The notes: generated by a model not told the origin, from the sequence alone. DNA of 64,000 nucleotides from DASWLF01 sp963768765 (GCA_963768765.1 CAVYJK010000028.1:62001-126000); one strand, 5' to 3'; counted from the first letter of the stretch, positions 35,429-45,169 are shown. A program made the numbers and translations.

Positions 35429-36190
35429 TCAGCGACTCCCTTCTTGGCTGATGATCTCGTCGGCCAGGGCCCGGTAATCAGAGGCTCCGGCGCTCTTGGG
35501 GTCGTACAGGGTGATGGGCTGGCCGAAGGACGGGCATTCCGCCAGGCGGATATTTTCCCGGATGACCGTCTTATAGACCAGGTCGCCGGACCGTTGCCGC
35601 AACTGCTCCACCACTTCCCGGGCATGGCGGGTGCGGGCGTCCACCCGGCAGGCCAGGACGCCGGAGACCCGGAGTTCCGGGTTGAGGCGGTCCTTGATGA
35701 TCTCCACGGTCTTAAGCAGTTGGGCCAGACCACTCAAGGCCATGACGTGAGCCTCCACCGGCACCAGGAGCTCTTTGGCCGCGGCCAGGGCGTTGACCGT
35801 GAGGACCCCCAGGGTGGGCGGGCAGTCGATGAGAATGTAATCCCAGCGGGGAGGCAGGCGTTCCAGGTTGCGGCGCAGGATGGTTTCCGCCCCCACTTCG
35901 CCGGCCAGGATCTTCTCCACTCCCACCAGCCAGGCGGAGGAGGGCACCAGGTCGACTCCGGCCACCCCGGCATCCTGGACGAAATCCGCCATGTTGCCGT
36001 TGTCCGCAAAGACGCCCAGCACGCCCTTGCCGGCGTTTTTAACGCCAAACCACGCGGTGGCGGAGTGCTGCGGGTCCAGGTCGATGAGCAGGACCCGCCG
36101 GTTCTTTTCCCCCAGGGCCGCGGCCAGGTTCACGCTGGTGGTGGTCTTGCCGCTCCCGCCTTTCTGGTTGGCAATGGCAAAGGTTCTCAT
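35429..36190 (-). CDS. ParA-family partitioning ATPase
   Basis: ParA-type ATPases form dimers on the nucleoid and move plasmids, chromosomes or protein cargo. The deviant Walker A motif is NQKGGSGKTTTSVNLA with signature lysine K11. LLIDLDPQHSATAW and YILIDCPPTLGVLTVNAL are the Walker A' and B regions. The 253-residue protein lacks an N-terminal DNA-binding domain. No parB-like gene with a helix-turn-helix follows; instead a small coiled-coil gene is tightly linked. This points to cargo positioning rather than chromosome partition. An AAGGGGGG ribosome binding site precedes the ATG. Confidence 0.9.
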   Translation of the reverse strand: MRTFAIANQKGGSGKTTTSVNLAAALGEKNRRVLLIDLDPQHSATAWFGVKNAGKGVLGVFADNGNMADFVQDAGVAGVDLVPSSAWLVGVEKILAGEVGAETILRRNLERLPPRWDYILIDCPPTLGVLTVNALAAAKELLVPVEAHVMALSGLAQLLKTVEIIKDRLNPELRVSGVLACRVDARTRHAREVVEQLRQRSGDLVYKTVIRENIRLAECPSFGQPITLYDPKSAGASDYRALADEIISQEGSR

Positions 36191-36246
36191 GGGTATGGCC
36201 TTCCCCCCTTGATACTTTTCAGAAGTTAAACCAGGAACATCCGGTG

Positions 36247-36432
36247 GAGGCGGGATCTCGGCCCCCTTGAGGGCAAGGTCCGACTACTGCCAGGTCTTCC
36301 CCCAAAACAGCAAAGCCCGAGCGCTGCCAAAACCCCCGCCAGGGGCCCCCCGGCCCTCACGGACACCGGAACACTCGGGCTTTCGTTCTTTACAGGGATT
36401 GGCCTCAAGGGCGGCTCCCGCCTCGATTTTTT
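36247..36432 (+). ncRNA. ssrS: Probable 6S RNA (rod-shaped RNA with central bubble)
   Basis: A 178-base rod folds from three perfect stems. These are 36247-36255 with 36416-36424 (9 bp), 36264-36272 with 36403-36411 (9 bp), and 36312-36321 with 36374-36383 (10 bp). The large unpaired region between the second and third stems corresponds to the promoter-mimicking bubble of 6S RNA. Six T follow the rod on the plus strand (36427-36432), which favours that strand. A TTGACA on the minus strand (36470-36465) leaves the orientation open. 6S RNA binds the sigma70 holoenzyme. Identification is by shape and size only. Confidence 0.5.
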
Positions 36433-36534
36433 CCTCTCTTCACCATGCCACAAGGGAAAAGGGATGTCAATCTCGGGAAGAGGGGCCTCTCCCCCGAGGA
36501 ACCGGCGGAACCTGGCTAATATCCTTTAACGAAC

Positions 36535-36571
36535 GCTCCGGTAGTCCTAGGCGCTGCTAAGCTACCGGAGC
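36535..36571. other. Perfect hairpin in the 6S-to-PH-gene gap
   Basis: GCTCCGGTAG (36535-36544) pairs with CTACCGGAGC (36562-36571), with a 17-base loop. No T-run follows on either strand. The rest of 36440-36882 shows no gene or known element that I can support. Confidence 0.4.
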
Positions 36572-36882
36572 CAGCCGCCGGGAGTTTTGCCAGTTGCTGC
36601 CGAATCGACCTCGGATCGTAGGCCCCGGACTTCAAAATCAACCCGCTTGTTGTTGGTTCCTTCCGGGAGCCGCTGACGATGGGATAGATGCACCGGAGCG
36701 GTACAACTCCTCGCCGGCTCCTTTGGGAGGTCTGGGGTGGGGGTGAAGGTGGGTTGTTTGCTGGATCGAGGGATATAAGACGACCTGGGCAGGAGGCTAA
36801 GGACCTGGGAGCGCTGCAAGATGCGCCCTGCCGGTCCCGGAGTTTAACCTTTTAATGCGGTTGCCCTTTGCCGCCGCGGCCC

Positions 36883-37383
36883 TCAGCCGTCCCCTGCCGC
36901 GACCTGCTGGCCGCTCTCACACGCTCTGACAAATTCACCCGGGTCTTGAGGGCTTATGAGTATTGTTTGATTCCGGGTTTTAACCAGAACCAGGTCTTGA
37001 TACCTGGAACTCGTCAGGTAGGCCCGGAAGACGCCAAAGGTTTTGTTCCAGAAGATCCCGGTGCAGGCAAACAGCCCCCCGTTTCCCCAAAGGCGGAGGC
37101 CCCAGGGGAGTCGCTGCGCCACGGTCCCGCAGCCCACGACGGGACCGAACACCCTTTCTCCCAGACGACGCCGCACCGTCAACCGCTGGTCTGAGATTTC
37201 ATAAGCGGTGGGGGCAAATAGATAGCACATAACCACTACGCCTCCCAGCAACAGGCCCCCCGCCAGAAACGCCCCGGCCACCGCGGACGCCAGGAGGAAC
37301 CCGGCGGTCATGGCCAGAACCAGCCCCGTAACCACCTTGATGGCTGGACTCATGGGTGCGGTTCCCTGTGTCATCGGCGTCAT
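36883..37383 (-). CDS. Membrane protein with bacterial PH domain
   Basis: From ATG 37383 the product is 166 residues. Two hydrophobic segments near residues 18-60 (VVTGLVLAMTAGFLLASAVA, GAFLAGGLLLGGVVVMCYLF) are followed by a PH-like beta domain (AYEISDQRLTVRRRLGERVF, GIFWNKTFGVFRAYLTSSRY, LVLVKTRNQTILISPQDPGE). This is the layout of small bPH membrane proteins of unknown function. An upstream extension to 37611 overlaps the aldo/keto reductase gene and is rejected. Confidence 0.75.
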   Translation of the reverse strand: MTPMTQGTAPMSPAIKVVTGLVLAMTAGFLLASAVAGAFLAGGLLLGGVVVMCYLFAPTAYEISDQRLTVRRRLGERVFGPVVGCGTVAQRLPWGLRLWGNGGLFACTGIFWNKTFGVFRAYLTSSRYQDLVLVKTRNQTILISPQDPGEFVRACESGQQVAAGDG

Positions 37384-37486
37384 CTCTTTAGCGGCCAGGC
37401 CCTCACCGCCGGCGTTTTGGTGGTCGCCTCCCCCCGACCCTGAAGGGGCAGTTCCAGCCTCGGGTGGGGCTGGGATTATCCCGCGG

Positions 37487-38527
37487 TCAATCTTCCTGGT
37501 CCCCCTGGCCCTCCAGCCGATGTTGCTCATACAGGGCCAGGTGTTTCCGCAGGATTTCCGGGATGGGGAGATTATAGGGGCAGCGCTCGGCGCACTCCCC
37601 GCAATCTTCACAGAGGCGCACCGACTCCATGGTCTTGGTGGAAAATCCCGCCGCCTTGGCCGCCCCCATGCGGTGGGCCACGATGCCGTAAAGCATGGCC
37701 GGGGTGATCATCACCCCTTGGGGGCAGGGCTGGCAATACTCGCAACGCCGGCAGAAAGTATCTCCCAACTCCTCCCGGTAGCGCGCCATTTCCGCCAGGT
37801 CCGCGGCGGTGACTTCGTTGGCCGCCTCGAAGAAGTCCACCACCTCGTCCACCCGGGCCACCGAGTCCCAGCCGGGAAGGGCAATGACGTCGGGGAACTG
37901 CCGCAGGAACTTGAAGGCTACTCGGGCGTTGTCCACCAGCCCCCCACAGAAGGGCTTCATGGCCAGGAGGCCCAGTTTCCGTTCCCGGGCCAGGGGGTGC
38001 AGCTCTTGGGCCGCCCCTTCTTCGATAAAGTTGAAGGGAAACTGGATGACGCTGAACAGCCCGGTCTTAACCAGGCGCACGGCCATCTCCAGGCTGTGGG
38101 ACGTGACCCCCAGGTGGCGGATCTTGCCGGCCTCTTGGGCCCGCCTGGCCCCTTCCAGGGCCCCGTCCGGGCCAGTTATGGTCTGGTAATCCGTCTCCTG
38201 GGACACCTGGTGAAACTGGAACAGGTCCAGGTAATCGGTGCGGAGCTGCTTAAGGCTCTGCTCGATGTCCGATTCCACCCCGAGCCGGTCCCGTTTGATG
38301 CTCTTGGTGGCCAGCACCACCTGGTGGCGCCGGCCCTCAAGAGCCCGTCCCATTTTGTCCTCGCTGTCCAGATAGAGGTTGGCGGTGTCGTAGAAGGTGA
38401 TCCCCCGGTCGAAGGCCCGCCGCAGCACCTTCACCGCCTCCCGCCTGGACAGGCGGATGATGGGGATGCCCCCGAACCCCACCTCCGAGACTACCAGCCC
38501 CGTCTTACCCAACTTCAGATAGCGCAT
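37487..38527 (-). CDS. Aldo/keto reductase with C-terminal [4Fe-4S] ferredoxin-type motif
   Basis: The barrel domain (residues 1-270) opens MRYLKLGKTGLVVSEVGFGG and has DTANLYLDSEDKMGRAL (active-site Tyr) and the LDLFQFHQVSQ strand. The C-terminus has CRRCEYCQPCPQGV and CEDCGECAERCPYNLPI, two cysteine clusters typical of the anaerobe-specific branch of this superfamily. The substrate is unknown. The enzyme is cytoplasmic. Confidence 0.85.
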   Translation of the reverse strand: MRYLKLGKTGLVVSEVGFGGIPIIRLSRREAVKVLRRAFDRGITFYDTANLYLDSEDKMGRALEGRRHQVVLATKSIKRDRLGVESDIEQSLKQLRTDYLDLFQFHQVSQETDYQTITGPDGALEGARRAQEAGKIRHLGVTSHSLEMAVRLVKTGLFSVIQFPFNFIEEGAAQELHPLARERKLGLLAMKPFCGGLVDNARVAFKFLRQFPDVIALPGWDSVARVDEVVDFFEAANEVTAADLAEMARYREELGDTFCRRCEYCQPCPQGVMITPAMLYGIVAHRMGAAKAAGFSTKTMESVRLCEDCGECAERCPYNLPIPEILRKHLALYEQHRLEGQGDQED

Positions 38528-38680
38528 AGCTAAGTCCTTTCGCCCGCCCCCTGGTGGATTCCACTTCTGTCGCCCAATCCACTACATAATTATAGGATAA
38601 GCCATACCAAAATCAAAATGTGCATTCCCCTAAAGATCTTCGCTTTGGTGGCCCGGCCCGGCCCCCGCCCGGCGCCGCGG

Positions 38681-38717
38681 AAAAAATTTGGGGCCAGGGG
38701 GTTGCCCCCCTGGCCCC
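38681..38717 (-). terminator. Rho-independent terminator of the collagen-like gene
   Basis: A 12-bp stem, GGGGCCAGGGGG (38690-38701) with CCCCCTGGCCCC (38706-38717), is followed on the minus strand by AAATTTTTT (38689-38681). It lies 75 bases after the stop of the collagen-like gene. Confidence 0.85.
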
Positions 38718-38789
38718 AGTTGCTTGGCCAGGTAAACCTGGTCCAGCGCCCCGGGTTGCGGTCAATCCCCGGGGCGCCCGGTCAACCGA

Positions 38790-41082
38790 CTAGCGTCTGG
38801 ACAGCAAATTGCCATTAGCCACCCACACCTTGATGCCGTCAAAGGCCAGGCCGGTGGGCGCCCCCGGCGTGCTGAACGTGCCCAGATTGAAGGCGTCGGC
38901 GGCCCGGAACTTGGTGACATTGGTGCTGCCCTGGTTGGCCACCCAGATGTTACTGCCGTCAAAGGCCAGGGCCACAGGGTTAGTGCCCGCCGTTATGGGT
39001 CCTGTGGGAGTCCCACCGGACGTGATGTAGTAGACGCCGTCGCTGCTGGCCACCCAGATTTTGGTGCCGTCGAAGGCCACCGCCTTGGGGTTCGTGCCCG
39101 CGGCAATGGGCCCGAGGTTGGGGGAGGTTGCGTTGGGCAGCATCCGGTAGACGCCGCCGCCGCTGGCGGCCATCCAGAGGTAGGTGCCGTCAAAGGCCAG
39201 GGCCTGGGGAGTAAAAGCTCAATGCCACGGAGGTCGGCGTTCCGGTAGCGGCATCGATTTTAGTAAGACCGTTCGTTCTGCCGACCCACATGTAAGTCCC
39301 GTCATAGGCCAGGGAAGTGGGGACGACGCCGGCGCCCAAGGAAACGGTGGAACCGGCTACCACGGGAATGCCGTCGTTGATGATGAGAGACAGTTTTCTC
39401 ACGTCGTTGCTGGTGGAGCAGGCCAGCCATATGTAGACCCCGTCGAAGGCCAGGGCCGTGGGTTGGCTGCCGGTAAACGCAAAGGTCGCCTTCAGCGCCC
39501 CGTCCACGACCTGGTACTTGCCCAAAGAGTTATTGGACTCCCCCACCCACACATTGACGCCGTCAAAGGCCATGGGCGCCGGGTTGGCTGCCGCTTGGAA
39601 AAGGGTGATATCCGGATAAGCCTTCAGGTTCTGCGGGTACCAGCGGAGCACGGCCACCTGCAGGGGATTGTAGGCCCCTGGTCCCGCCGGACCTGCCGGA
39701 CCCACCGCACCTGCCGTACCTGCCGGACCTGTTGCGCCTGCCGGCCCTGCTGGACCTGCCGGACCCACCGCACCTGCCGTACCTGCCGGGCCTGTTGCGC
39801 CTGTCGGCCCTGCTGGACCTACTGCGCCAACCGGACCTGCCGGGCCCGTGAGTCCGGTGGCGCCGGTTAAGCCGGTGTCACCCTTAGCGCCTGTCGGGCC
39901 TGCCGGGCCCGTGAGTCCGGTGGCGCCGGTCAAGCCGATGTCGCCTTTGGGACCTTGCGCCCCGGTGGCGCCGGTTAAGCCGGTATCGCCTTTGGGGCCT
40001 TGGGCGCCGGTCAAGCCGGTGTCACCCTTGGCACCTGCCGGCCCTGCCGGGCCCGTGAGTCCGGTAGCGCCGGTCAAGCCGATGTCGCCTTTGGGACCTT
40101 GCGCCCCGGTGGCGCCGGTTAAGCCGGTATCGCCTTTGGGGCCTTGGGCGCCGGTCAAGCCGGTGTCACCCTTAGCGCCTGTCGGGCCTGCCGGGCCAAC
40201 CGCACCATCCGCACCTGCCGGGCCCGTGAGTCCGGTGGCGCCGGTCAAGCCGATGTCGCCTTTGGGACCTTGCGCCCCGGTGGCGCCGGTTAAGCCGGTG
40301 TCGCCTTTGGGACCTTGCGCCCCGGTGGCGCCGGTTAAGCCGGTATCGCCTTTGGGGCCTTGGGCGCCGGTCAAGCCGGTGTCACCCTTGGCGCCTGCCG
40401 GGCCTGCCGGGCCAACCGCACCATCCGCACCTGCCGGGCCCGTGAGTCCGGTGGCGCCGGTGGCGCCGGTGAGCCCAGTGGGACCAGTGAGCCCAGTGGG
40501 ACCTTGGGCCCCGGTGGCGCCGGTTAAGCCGGTATCGCCTTTGGGGCCTTGGGCGCCGGTCAAGCCGGTGTCACCCTTAGCGCCTGCCGGGCCTGCCGGG
40601 CCAACCGCACCATCCGCACCTGCCGGGCCTGTGAGTCCGGTGGCGCCGGTGGCGCCGGTGAGCCCAGTGGGACCAGTGAGCCCAGTGGGGCCAGTGAGCC
40701 CAGTGGGACCTTGGGCCCCGGTGGCGCCGGTGGCCCCAGTGGCTCCGGTGTCACCCTTGACGCCCGGGATTCCCTGAGACCCGGTGGCACCGGTGGGACC
40801 CGCCGGTCCTGCCGGTCCCACCGGTCCCGCCGGACCCTGGGGTCCTGGCGTGCCATTGGCATAGAGGTATTCTATGTACCATATTGTTGCATCCCACCCT
40901 GCCCCAGAAGGGAAAGTAGGCCCCCCCGGCGGCAGGCTGGCTGCCTTGATAGTAGTTGCCTTGGTAGTCGTGGTAGTGGTCTTGGCAGTAGTGGTCTTCG
41001 CACTTACATCCTTGACCAGCACCGGCAGGCAAAGGATGGCGGTGCTCAAGATGATAACGAATAATGATTTCCGCATTATCAT
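38790..41082 (-). CDS. Secreted collagen-like protein with C-terminal seven-repeat beta-propeller
   Basis: ATG 41082 has an AGGAGG ribosome binding site nine bases upstream. A signal peptide (to about residue 28) precedes a Thr/Lys-rich stretch. About 131 uninterrupted Gly-Xaa-Yaa triplets follow (residues 77-469), rich in GPAG, GLTG, GAKGDTG. The frame then stops at 39190. Removing one T from the run at 39213-39216 joins it to a second frame ending at 38790. The joined C-terminal part has exactly seven repeats of the form (A/G)(L/V)A(F/Y)DG-x-x-(I/V/M/L)W(V/M/L), as in a seven-bladed propeller. Likely a surface fibre with a binding head; the ligand is unknown. Confidence 0.8.
39676..40854 (-). 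repeat. Tandem repeats encoding the collagen-like shaft
   Basis: Long, nearly identical blocks recur (for example around 40128-40260, 40310-40450 and 40520-40640), encoding GAKGDTGLTGAQGPKGD and GPAGADGAVGPAG. Such DNA expands and contracts by recombination, so shaft length may vary between strains. The opposite strand is open only because of this composition. Confidence 0.85.
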
Positions 41083-41597
41083 GCTGGGATTCCTCCTGAG
41101 CCCCCTGCTCCTTGCATTTGGAAGAGGCAGCGATCGCCAGCCCCCCCGGACGATATAGCTTTTGCCGTCTGGTTGCAGGGTTGAATTGTTTATTGCCGCA
41201 ATGGTTGGAGCCGCGCCTTGGTTAGAAGTGCCCTGTTAAACTGCAGAGAAACAATCAGGAGAATTTGTTACACCATCCACGATGTAGAGGAGAATCATCG
41301 TTATGTAAACTTTAGCAAAGCCTATGATACGGATTTTGGAATAGATTTCAAGAAAAATTTTCACTAAATTGCAATTAATTATAATTTTTTGGCATAATTC
41401 GTTTTAGTGGCTCATAAATAAGGCTGTAACTCCCGAAAAAATGGTGGGGCTGGCGGCCTCAGATTCGTCTGGAAAGACCTGTTCCGAAGCATTAGGTCGG
41501 ACCGGATGGATTTAGCCACCCCCCGGCCCTGGCTCCGGTCCCCCATCTTGTGCTATCATCAGACAACACTCCCATATCATCCCCCCGAGGAGGCCTC
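41083..41597. other. AT-rich gap between the collagen-like and acyl-CoA synthetase genes
   Basis: About 500 bases without a supportable gene. Positions 41270-41420 are clearly AT-richer than the surroundings and probably hold the promoters of the two divergent genes. No specific -35/-10 pair stands out. Confidence 0.4.
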
Positions 41598-43628
41598 ATG
41601 GAATCTGTAGCCAGCCTGAAAGCGGTTTTCCGTCCCCGGAGCGTTGCGGTCATCGGCGCCTCCACCGCCCCCGGCAAGCTGGGCCACGACATCCTGGCGA
41701 ACCTGAAGGCCGGCGGCTTTCCCGGACCGCTCTATCCCATCAACCCCAAGGCCGAGGAGATCCTGGGCCTCAAGGTATATAAGTCGGTGACCGAGACCCC
41801 CGCCCCGCCGGAGCTGGCGGTGGTGGTGATTCCGGCCAGGATCGTGGCCGCGACCATAGAGCAGTGCGCCGCGGCCGGGGTCCAGGCGGCCATCGTCATC
41901 ACCGGGGGCTTTGCCGAAGCCGGCCCCGAAGGCGAACGCCTCCAGGACGAGCTGGCCCAGGTGGTGCGCCGCACCGGCATCCGGGTGGTGGGCCCCAACT
42001 GCCAGGGGGTCAATATGCCCCACCAGCAGATGTGCGCCTCCTGGCCGCTTATCACCACCCAGGGGAAAATTGCCTTCGCCTCCCAATCCGGCACCGTGGG
42101 CGCCGCCTTCCTGGATATGGCGGCCGCCGAGCACCTGGGGGTGAGCGGCTTCGTGTCCCTGGGCAACCGGGTGGACGTGGACGAAGCCGAGGTGCTCAGC
42201 TACTTTAACCAGGACCCCCATACCCAGGTCATCGCCCTGTATCTGGAAGGCGTGAAGCGGGCCTCTTATTTCCTCGACGCCCTTAGGTCCGCCCAAAAGC
42301 CCGTGGTCATTCTCAAGGCGGGCCGCACCACCCAGGGGAGCCGGGCGGCGGAGTCCCACACCAAGTCCATGGCCGGCACGGATGCCGTCTACGAGGCCCT
42401 GTTCCGCAAATACCGGGTGTACCGGGCCGACAACCTGGAGGAACTCTTCGATTTTGCCAAGGCCCTGGCTTATCTCCCCCAACCCACAGGCCCGCGGCTG
42501 ATGATCACCACTTCCTCCGGCGGCGCCGCCATTCTGGCCATTGACGAGGCGGAAAAGTGCGGCCTTACGGTGCCGGAGCCCAACCCCATTCTCCAGGAAA
42601 GATTAAGGGAATTTTTGCCGTCCCACTGCGCCGTGGGCAACCCCGTGGATCTCACCGGCGACGCCATCAGCGCCCCGGACCTCTACCGCAAGGTGATGGA
42701 CAAGACCCGGGACGACTACGACGCCCAGGTGGTGATCTTCGGTGACCCCATCCCCGGGGCCGCCGACCAGGTCACCGCGGGCGCCCCGGAGCTGGTGATC
42801 TTCCTGGGGGGCGCCGAAGTGGAGCGGGAAGAGCGGCAAAAGTTATATGAGAAAGGCATCCCGGTCTTCCCCACCCCGGAGCGGGGCGTCAGGGCCCTGG
42901 CCCAGTTTTTCCGGTTTGCGCCGGCGACTCCTGCGCCCCCGGGACTTCCCAAGGTGGCCGTGGCCCAGCCCCTGAAGCTGCTCCCTGCGGGGGAAGCCGC
43001 GGCCATGATGGCCAAAGCCGGCATCCCCGCGGCCGCCGCCCCCCTGGCCCGGGACGCCGACGAGGCCGTCTCCCTGGCCCGGCAGTTCGGCTGCCCGGTG
43101 GCCTTGAAAATTTCCTCTCCCCAGATCGCCCACAAAACCGACATAGGCGGGGTGCTCTTGGGCCTGGAAAACGACGAGGAAGTGCGCCAGGGCTTTCAGG
43201 ACATCATGGACGCCACCACGCTCTTTGACACCGCCGTGCGGGTTGAAGGCGCCACCGTCTCTCCCCTGGCCAAGCCCGGGGGCCTGGAGGTCATCCTGGG
43301 CACCATCACCGACCCCCAGTACGGCCCCACCCTGATGTTCGGCCTGGGAGGCGTCAACACCGAGATCTATCAGGACGTGGCCTTCTGTATCCTGCCAGCC
43401 GATGAGGCCGAATTGGCCGACCTGATGCAGCGCATCAAAGGCTATCCGCTGCTCACCGGCTACCGGGGCCAGCCCCCCCGGGACACCGAGGCCCTGCTGG
43501 CCGCCATGAAGGCCCTGGCCCGCTTCGCGGCAAAACACCCGGAACTGGACCAGATCGAACTGAACCCGCTGCTGCTTTATGAGAAGGGCTTGTTCGCGGT
43601 GGACGTGCGGATTTTTTCGAGGATTTAG
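41598..43628 (+). CDS. Acyl-CoA/acetate-CoA ligase (ADP-forming), fused alpha-beta form
   Basis: This type of enzyme makes ATP from ADP while releasing an organic acid from its CoA ester. It can also run as a synthetase. The start is ATG 41598 with an AGGAGG ribosome binding site, giving 676 residues. The domain order is CoA-binding (SVAVIGASTAPGKLGHDIL), succinyl-CoA-ligase-like (VGPNCQGVNMP, SQSGTVGAAFLDMAA, GRTTQGSRAAESHTKSMAG with the active histidine) and ATP-grasp (GCPVALKISSPQIAHKTDIGG, QIELNPLLLYEKG). The substrate is not evident; iorAB nearby would supply aryl-acetyl-CoA, so arylacetate release is possible. Confidence 0.9.
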   Translation: MESVASLKAVFRPRSVAVIGASTAPGKLGHDILANLKAGGFPGPLYPINPKAEEILGLKVYKSVTETPAPPELAVVVIPARIVAATIEQCAAAGVQAAIVITGGFAEAGPEGERLQDELAQVVRRTGIRVVGPNCQGVNMPHQQMCASWPLITTQGKIAFASQSGTVGAAFLDMAAAEHLGVSGFVSLGNRVDVDEAEVLSYFNQDPHTQVIALYLEGVKRASYFLDALRSAQKPVVILKAGRTTQGSRAAESHTKSMAGTDAVYEALFRKYRVYRADNLEELFDFAKALAYLPQPTGPRLMITTSSGGAAILAIDEAEKCGLTVPEPNPILQERLREFLPSHCAVGNPVDLTGDAISAPDLYRKVMDKTRDDYDAQVVIFGDPIPGAADQVTAGAPELVIFLGGAEVEREERQKLYEKGIPVFPTPERGVRALAQFFRFAPATPAPPGLPKVAVAQPLKLLPAGEAAAMMAKAGIPAAAAPLARDADEAVSLARQFGCPVALKISSPQIAHKTDIGGVLLGLENDEEVRQGFQDIMDATTLFDTAVRVEGATVSPLAKPGGLEVILGTITDPQYGPTLMFGLGGVNTEIYQDVAFCILPADEAELADLMQRIKGYPLLTGYRGQPPRDTEALLAAMKALARFAAKHPELDQIELNPLLLYEKGLFAVDVRIFSRI

Positions 43629-43835
43629 GGGAGGGGGAAAGAGAGATGTGGGGGGAGGGCCAGGAACTTCGTCCCTGCCCTCCCCCACACCCCTCCCCCA
43701 ACCCGTGTAAGAGGGAAGCCGGGGAAGCGGGGCCTGACGGCCCCACCTTCCCCGGCCCAGAAACCCTGGTGGCACCGGCGTCCCGCCTGTGCTGGAGAAA
43801 GATGGTGGGCAAGGCCCAACCTGGCAGGTTTGAAT
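43622..43835. repeat. G/C-rich gene-end repeats between the ligase gene and moeA
   Basis: GGGGGGAGGGCCAGGAACTTC...GTCCCTGCCCTCCCCC forms a hairpin (43649-43687), followed by CACCCCTCCCCCAACCCG and GGGGCCTGACGGCCCC (43728-43743). 43768-43793 carries a GGTGGCACCGG...GTGCTGG unit. Confidence 0.6.
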
Positions 43836-43845
43836 CGGTGGCAAT

Positions 43846-45094
43846 ATGTCTCCCTTAGAATTCTTCCGCCTTGCAGACCCGGGAAGAAGTCCTGGCCCTG
43901 TACACTCGCTTTGCCGCGGTGGGGGTGGAGGAAGTGGAGCTGGCCGCGGCCGTGGGCCGGGTGCTGGCGCAGGCCATCGCCGCGCCGGAGGACGTGCCGG
44001 CTTTCCTGCGGGCCTCCATGGACGGTTACGCAGTGGCGGCCCAGGACACCTTCGGGGCCAGCGTCGGCGCGCCCCAGTACCTGGAGATCAAGGGTGAGGT
44101 CCCCATGGGCCAGGCCCCGGATAGGGCCCTGGGCCCCGGCGAGGCCCTGCGGGTGCCCACCGGCGCCATGCTGCCCGCAGGGGCCGACGCGGTGGTGATG
44201 GTGGAGTACACCGCCGAGCATCCCGACGGCACTCTGGAGGTGCGCCGGCCCGTGGCCCCCGGGGAAAACGTCCTGGCGCCGGGAGAGGACGTGGGCCGGG
44301 GCCAGGCGCTGTTCCCGGCGGGGACCCGGCTGCGCCCCCAGGAGATCGGCCTGATAGCGGCTCTCGGCATAACTCGCCTGACGACTTACCGAAAACCCCG
44401 GGTGGCCATCCTCTCCACCGGGGACGAGATCATCCCCCTGAACCGGCAGCCCGCCCCCGGCCAGGTGCGGGATTCCAACGCCTATCTCGCCCTCGCCCAG
44501 GTGGCCGCCTGGGGCGGCGTCCCTTTACTGAGGGGAATCATCCCCGATGACTACCCCGCCTTGAAGGACGCCCTGGCGGCCGCCGCGGCCCATGCCGATC
44601 TGATCCTGGTGTCCGGCGGCTCCTCGGTGGGGGCCCGGGACCTGACCCTGGCCGCCATCCGGGACCTGCCGGGCGCCGCCATCCTGGTGCACGGGGTGGC
44701 CATCCGCCCCGGCAAGCCCACCATCCTGGCCTCCCTGGGAGAAGCCGCCCCCAAGCCCCTCCTGGGCCTGCCGGGGCACCCGGCCTCCGCCGCGGTGGTC
44801 ATGGAGGTGCTGGGAAGGCCGCTTCTGGAGCAAGTGTCCGGCCTGCAGGCCAAAGCCTCATGGGGCAGTACGGTGACGGCCCAACTCTCCCGCAACCTGG
44901 CCGGGGCCAGCGGCCGGGAGGACTACGTCCGGGTGCGCCTGCGCCTGGAGGCCGACACCCTGTGGGCCGACCCGGTGCTGGGGCCCTCGGGGCTCCTCTC
45001 CCCCCTGGTGAAGAGCGACGGCCTGGTCATGATCCCTTTAGGCGTGGAAGGACTGTTCAAAGAGGAGCCGGTGTCGGTGCGGTTGTTTGGGTGA
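43846..45094 (+). CDS. moeA: Molybdopterin molybdenumtransferase
   Basis: MoeA inserts molybdate into adenylylated molybdopterin. It has ALRVPTGAMLPAGADAVVMVE, ILSTGDEIIPL, LVSGGSSVGARDL and LLGLPGHPASAAVVMEV. The clean frame starts at TTG 43871. One base out of frame, ATG 43846 begins MSPLEFFRL. Removing one C from 43869-43870 joins them as FFRLQTREEVLAL, a normal MoeA N-terminus. Corrected length is about 415 residues. It probably serves molybdenum or tungsten enzymes of this anaerobe. Confidence 0.92.
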
Positions 45095-45099
45095 GGAAT

Positions 45100-45169
45100 T
45101 GTGGGGGAGGGGGGATTGGGGGGAGGGCAGGGATGAAGTCCCTGGCCCTCCCCCCAAATTTTTCCTGCC
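45100..45169. repeat. G/C-rich hairpin between convergent moeA and flippase-like genes
   Basis: GGGGGGAGGGCAGGGATG...AGTCCCTGGCCCTCCCCCC (45117-45154) lies between two converging genes, where it could end transcription from either side. Confidence 0.6.

Noticed and set aside
36562..36819. 85-codon minus-strand frame in the gap near the PH-domain gene
   Set aside because: No ribosome binding site, no recognisable pattern, and it overlaps a structured hairpin.
37384..37611. Upstream extension of the PH-domain gene into the aldo/keto reductase gene
   Set aside because: It overlaps a certain gene in another frame and adds no recognisable domain; ATG 37383 gives a normal membrane protein.
39848..40777. 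Plus-strand repeat protein (APVKPVSPL repeats) opposite the collagen-like gene
   Set aside because: It is the antisense of Gly-Xaa-Yaa repeats. The minus strand has a signal peptide, ribosome binding site and terminator; this frame has none.
39676..40854. Regular repeats suggestive of a CRISPR array
   Set aside because: Period and sequence follow codon triplets of the collagen-like protein, with no constant repeat and unique spacer alternation and no cas genes.
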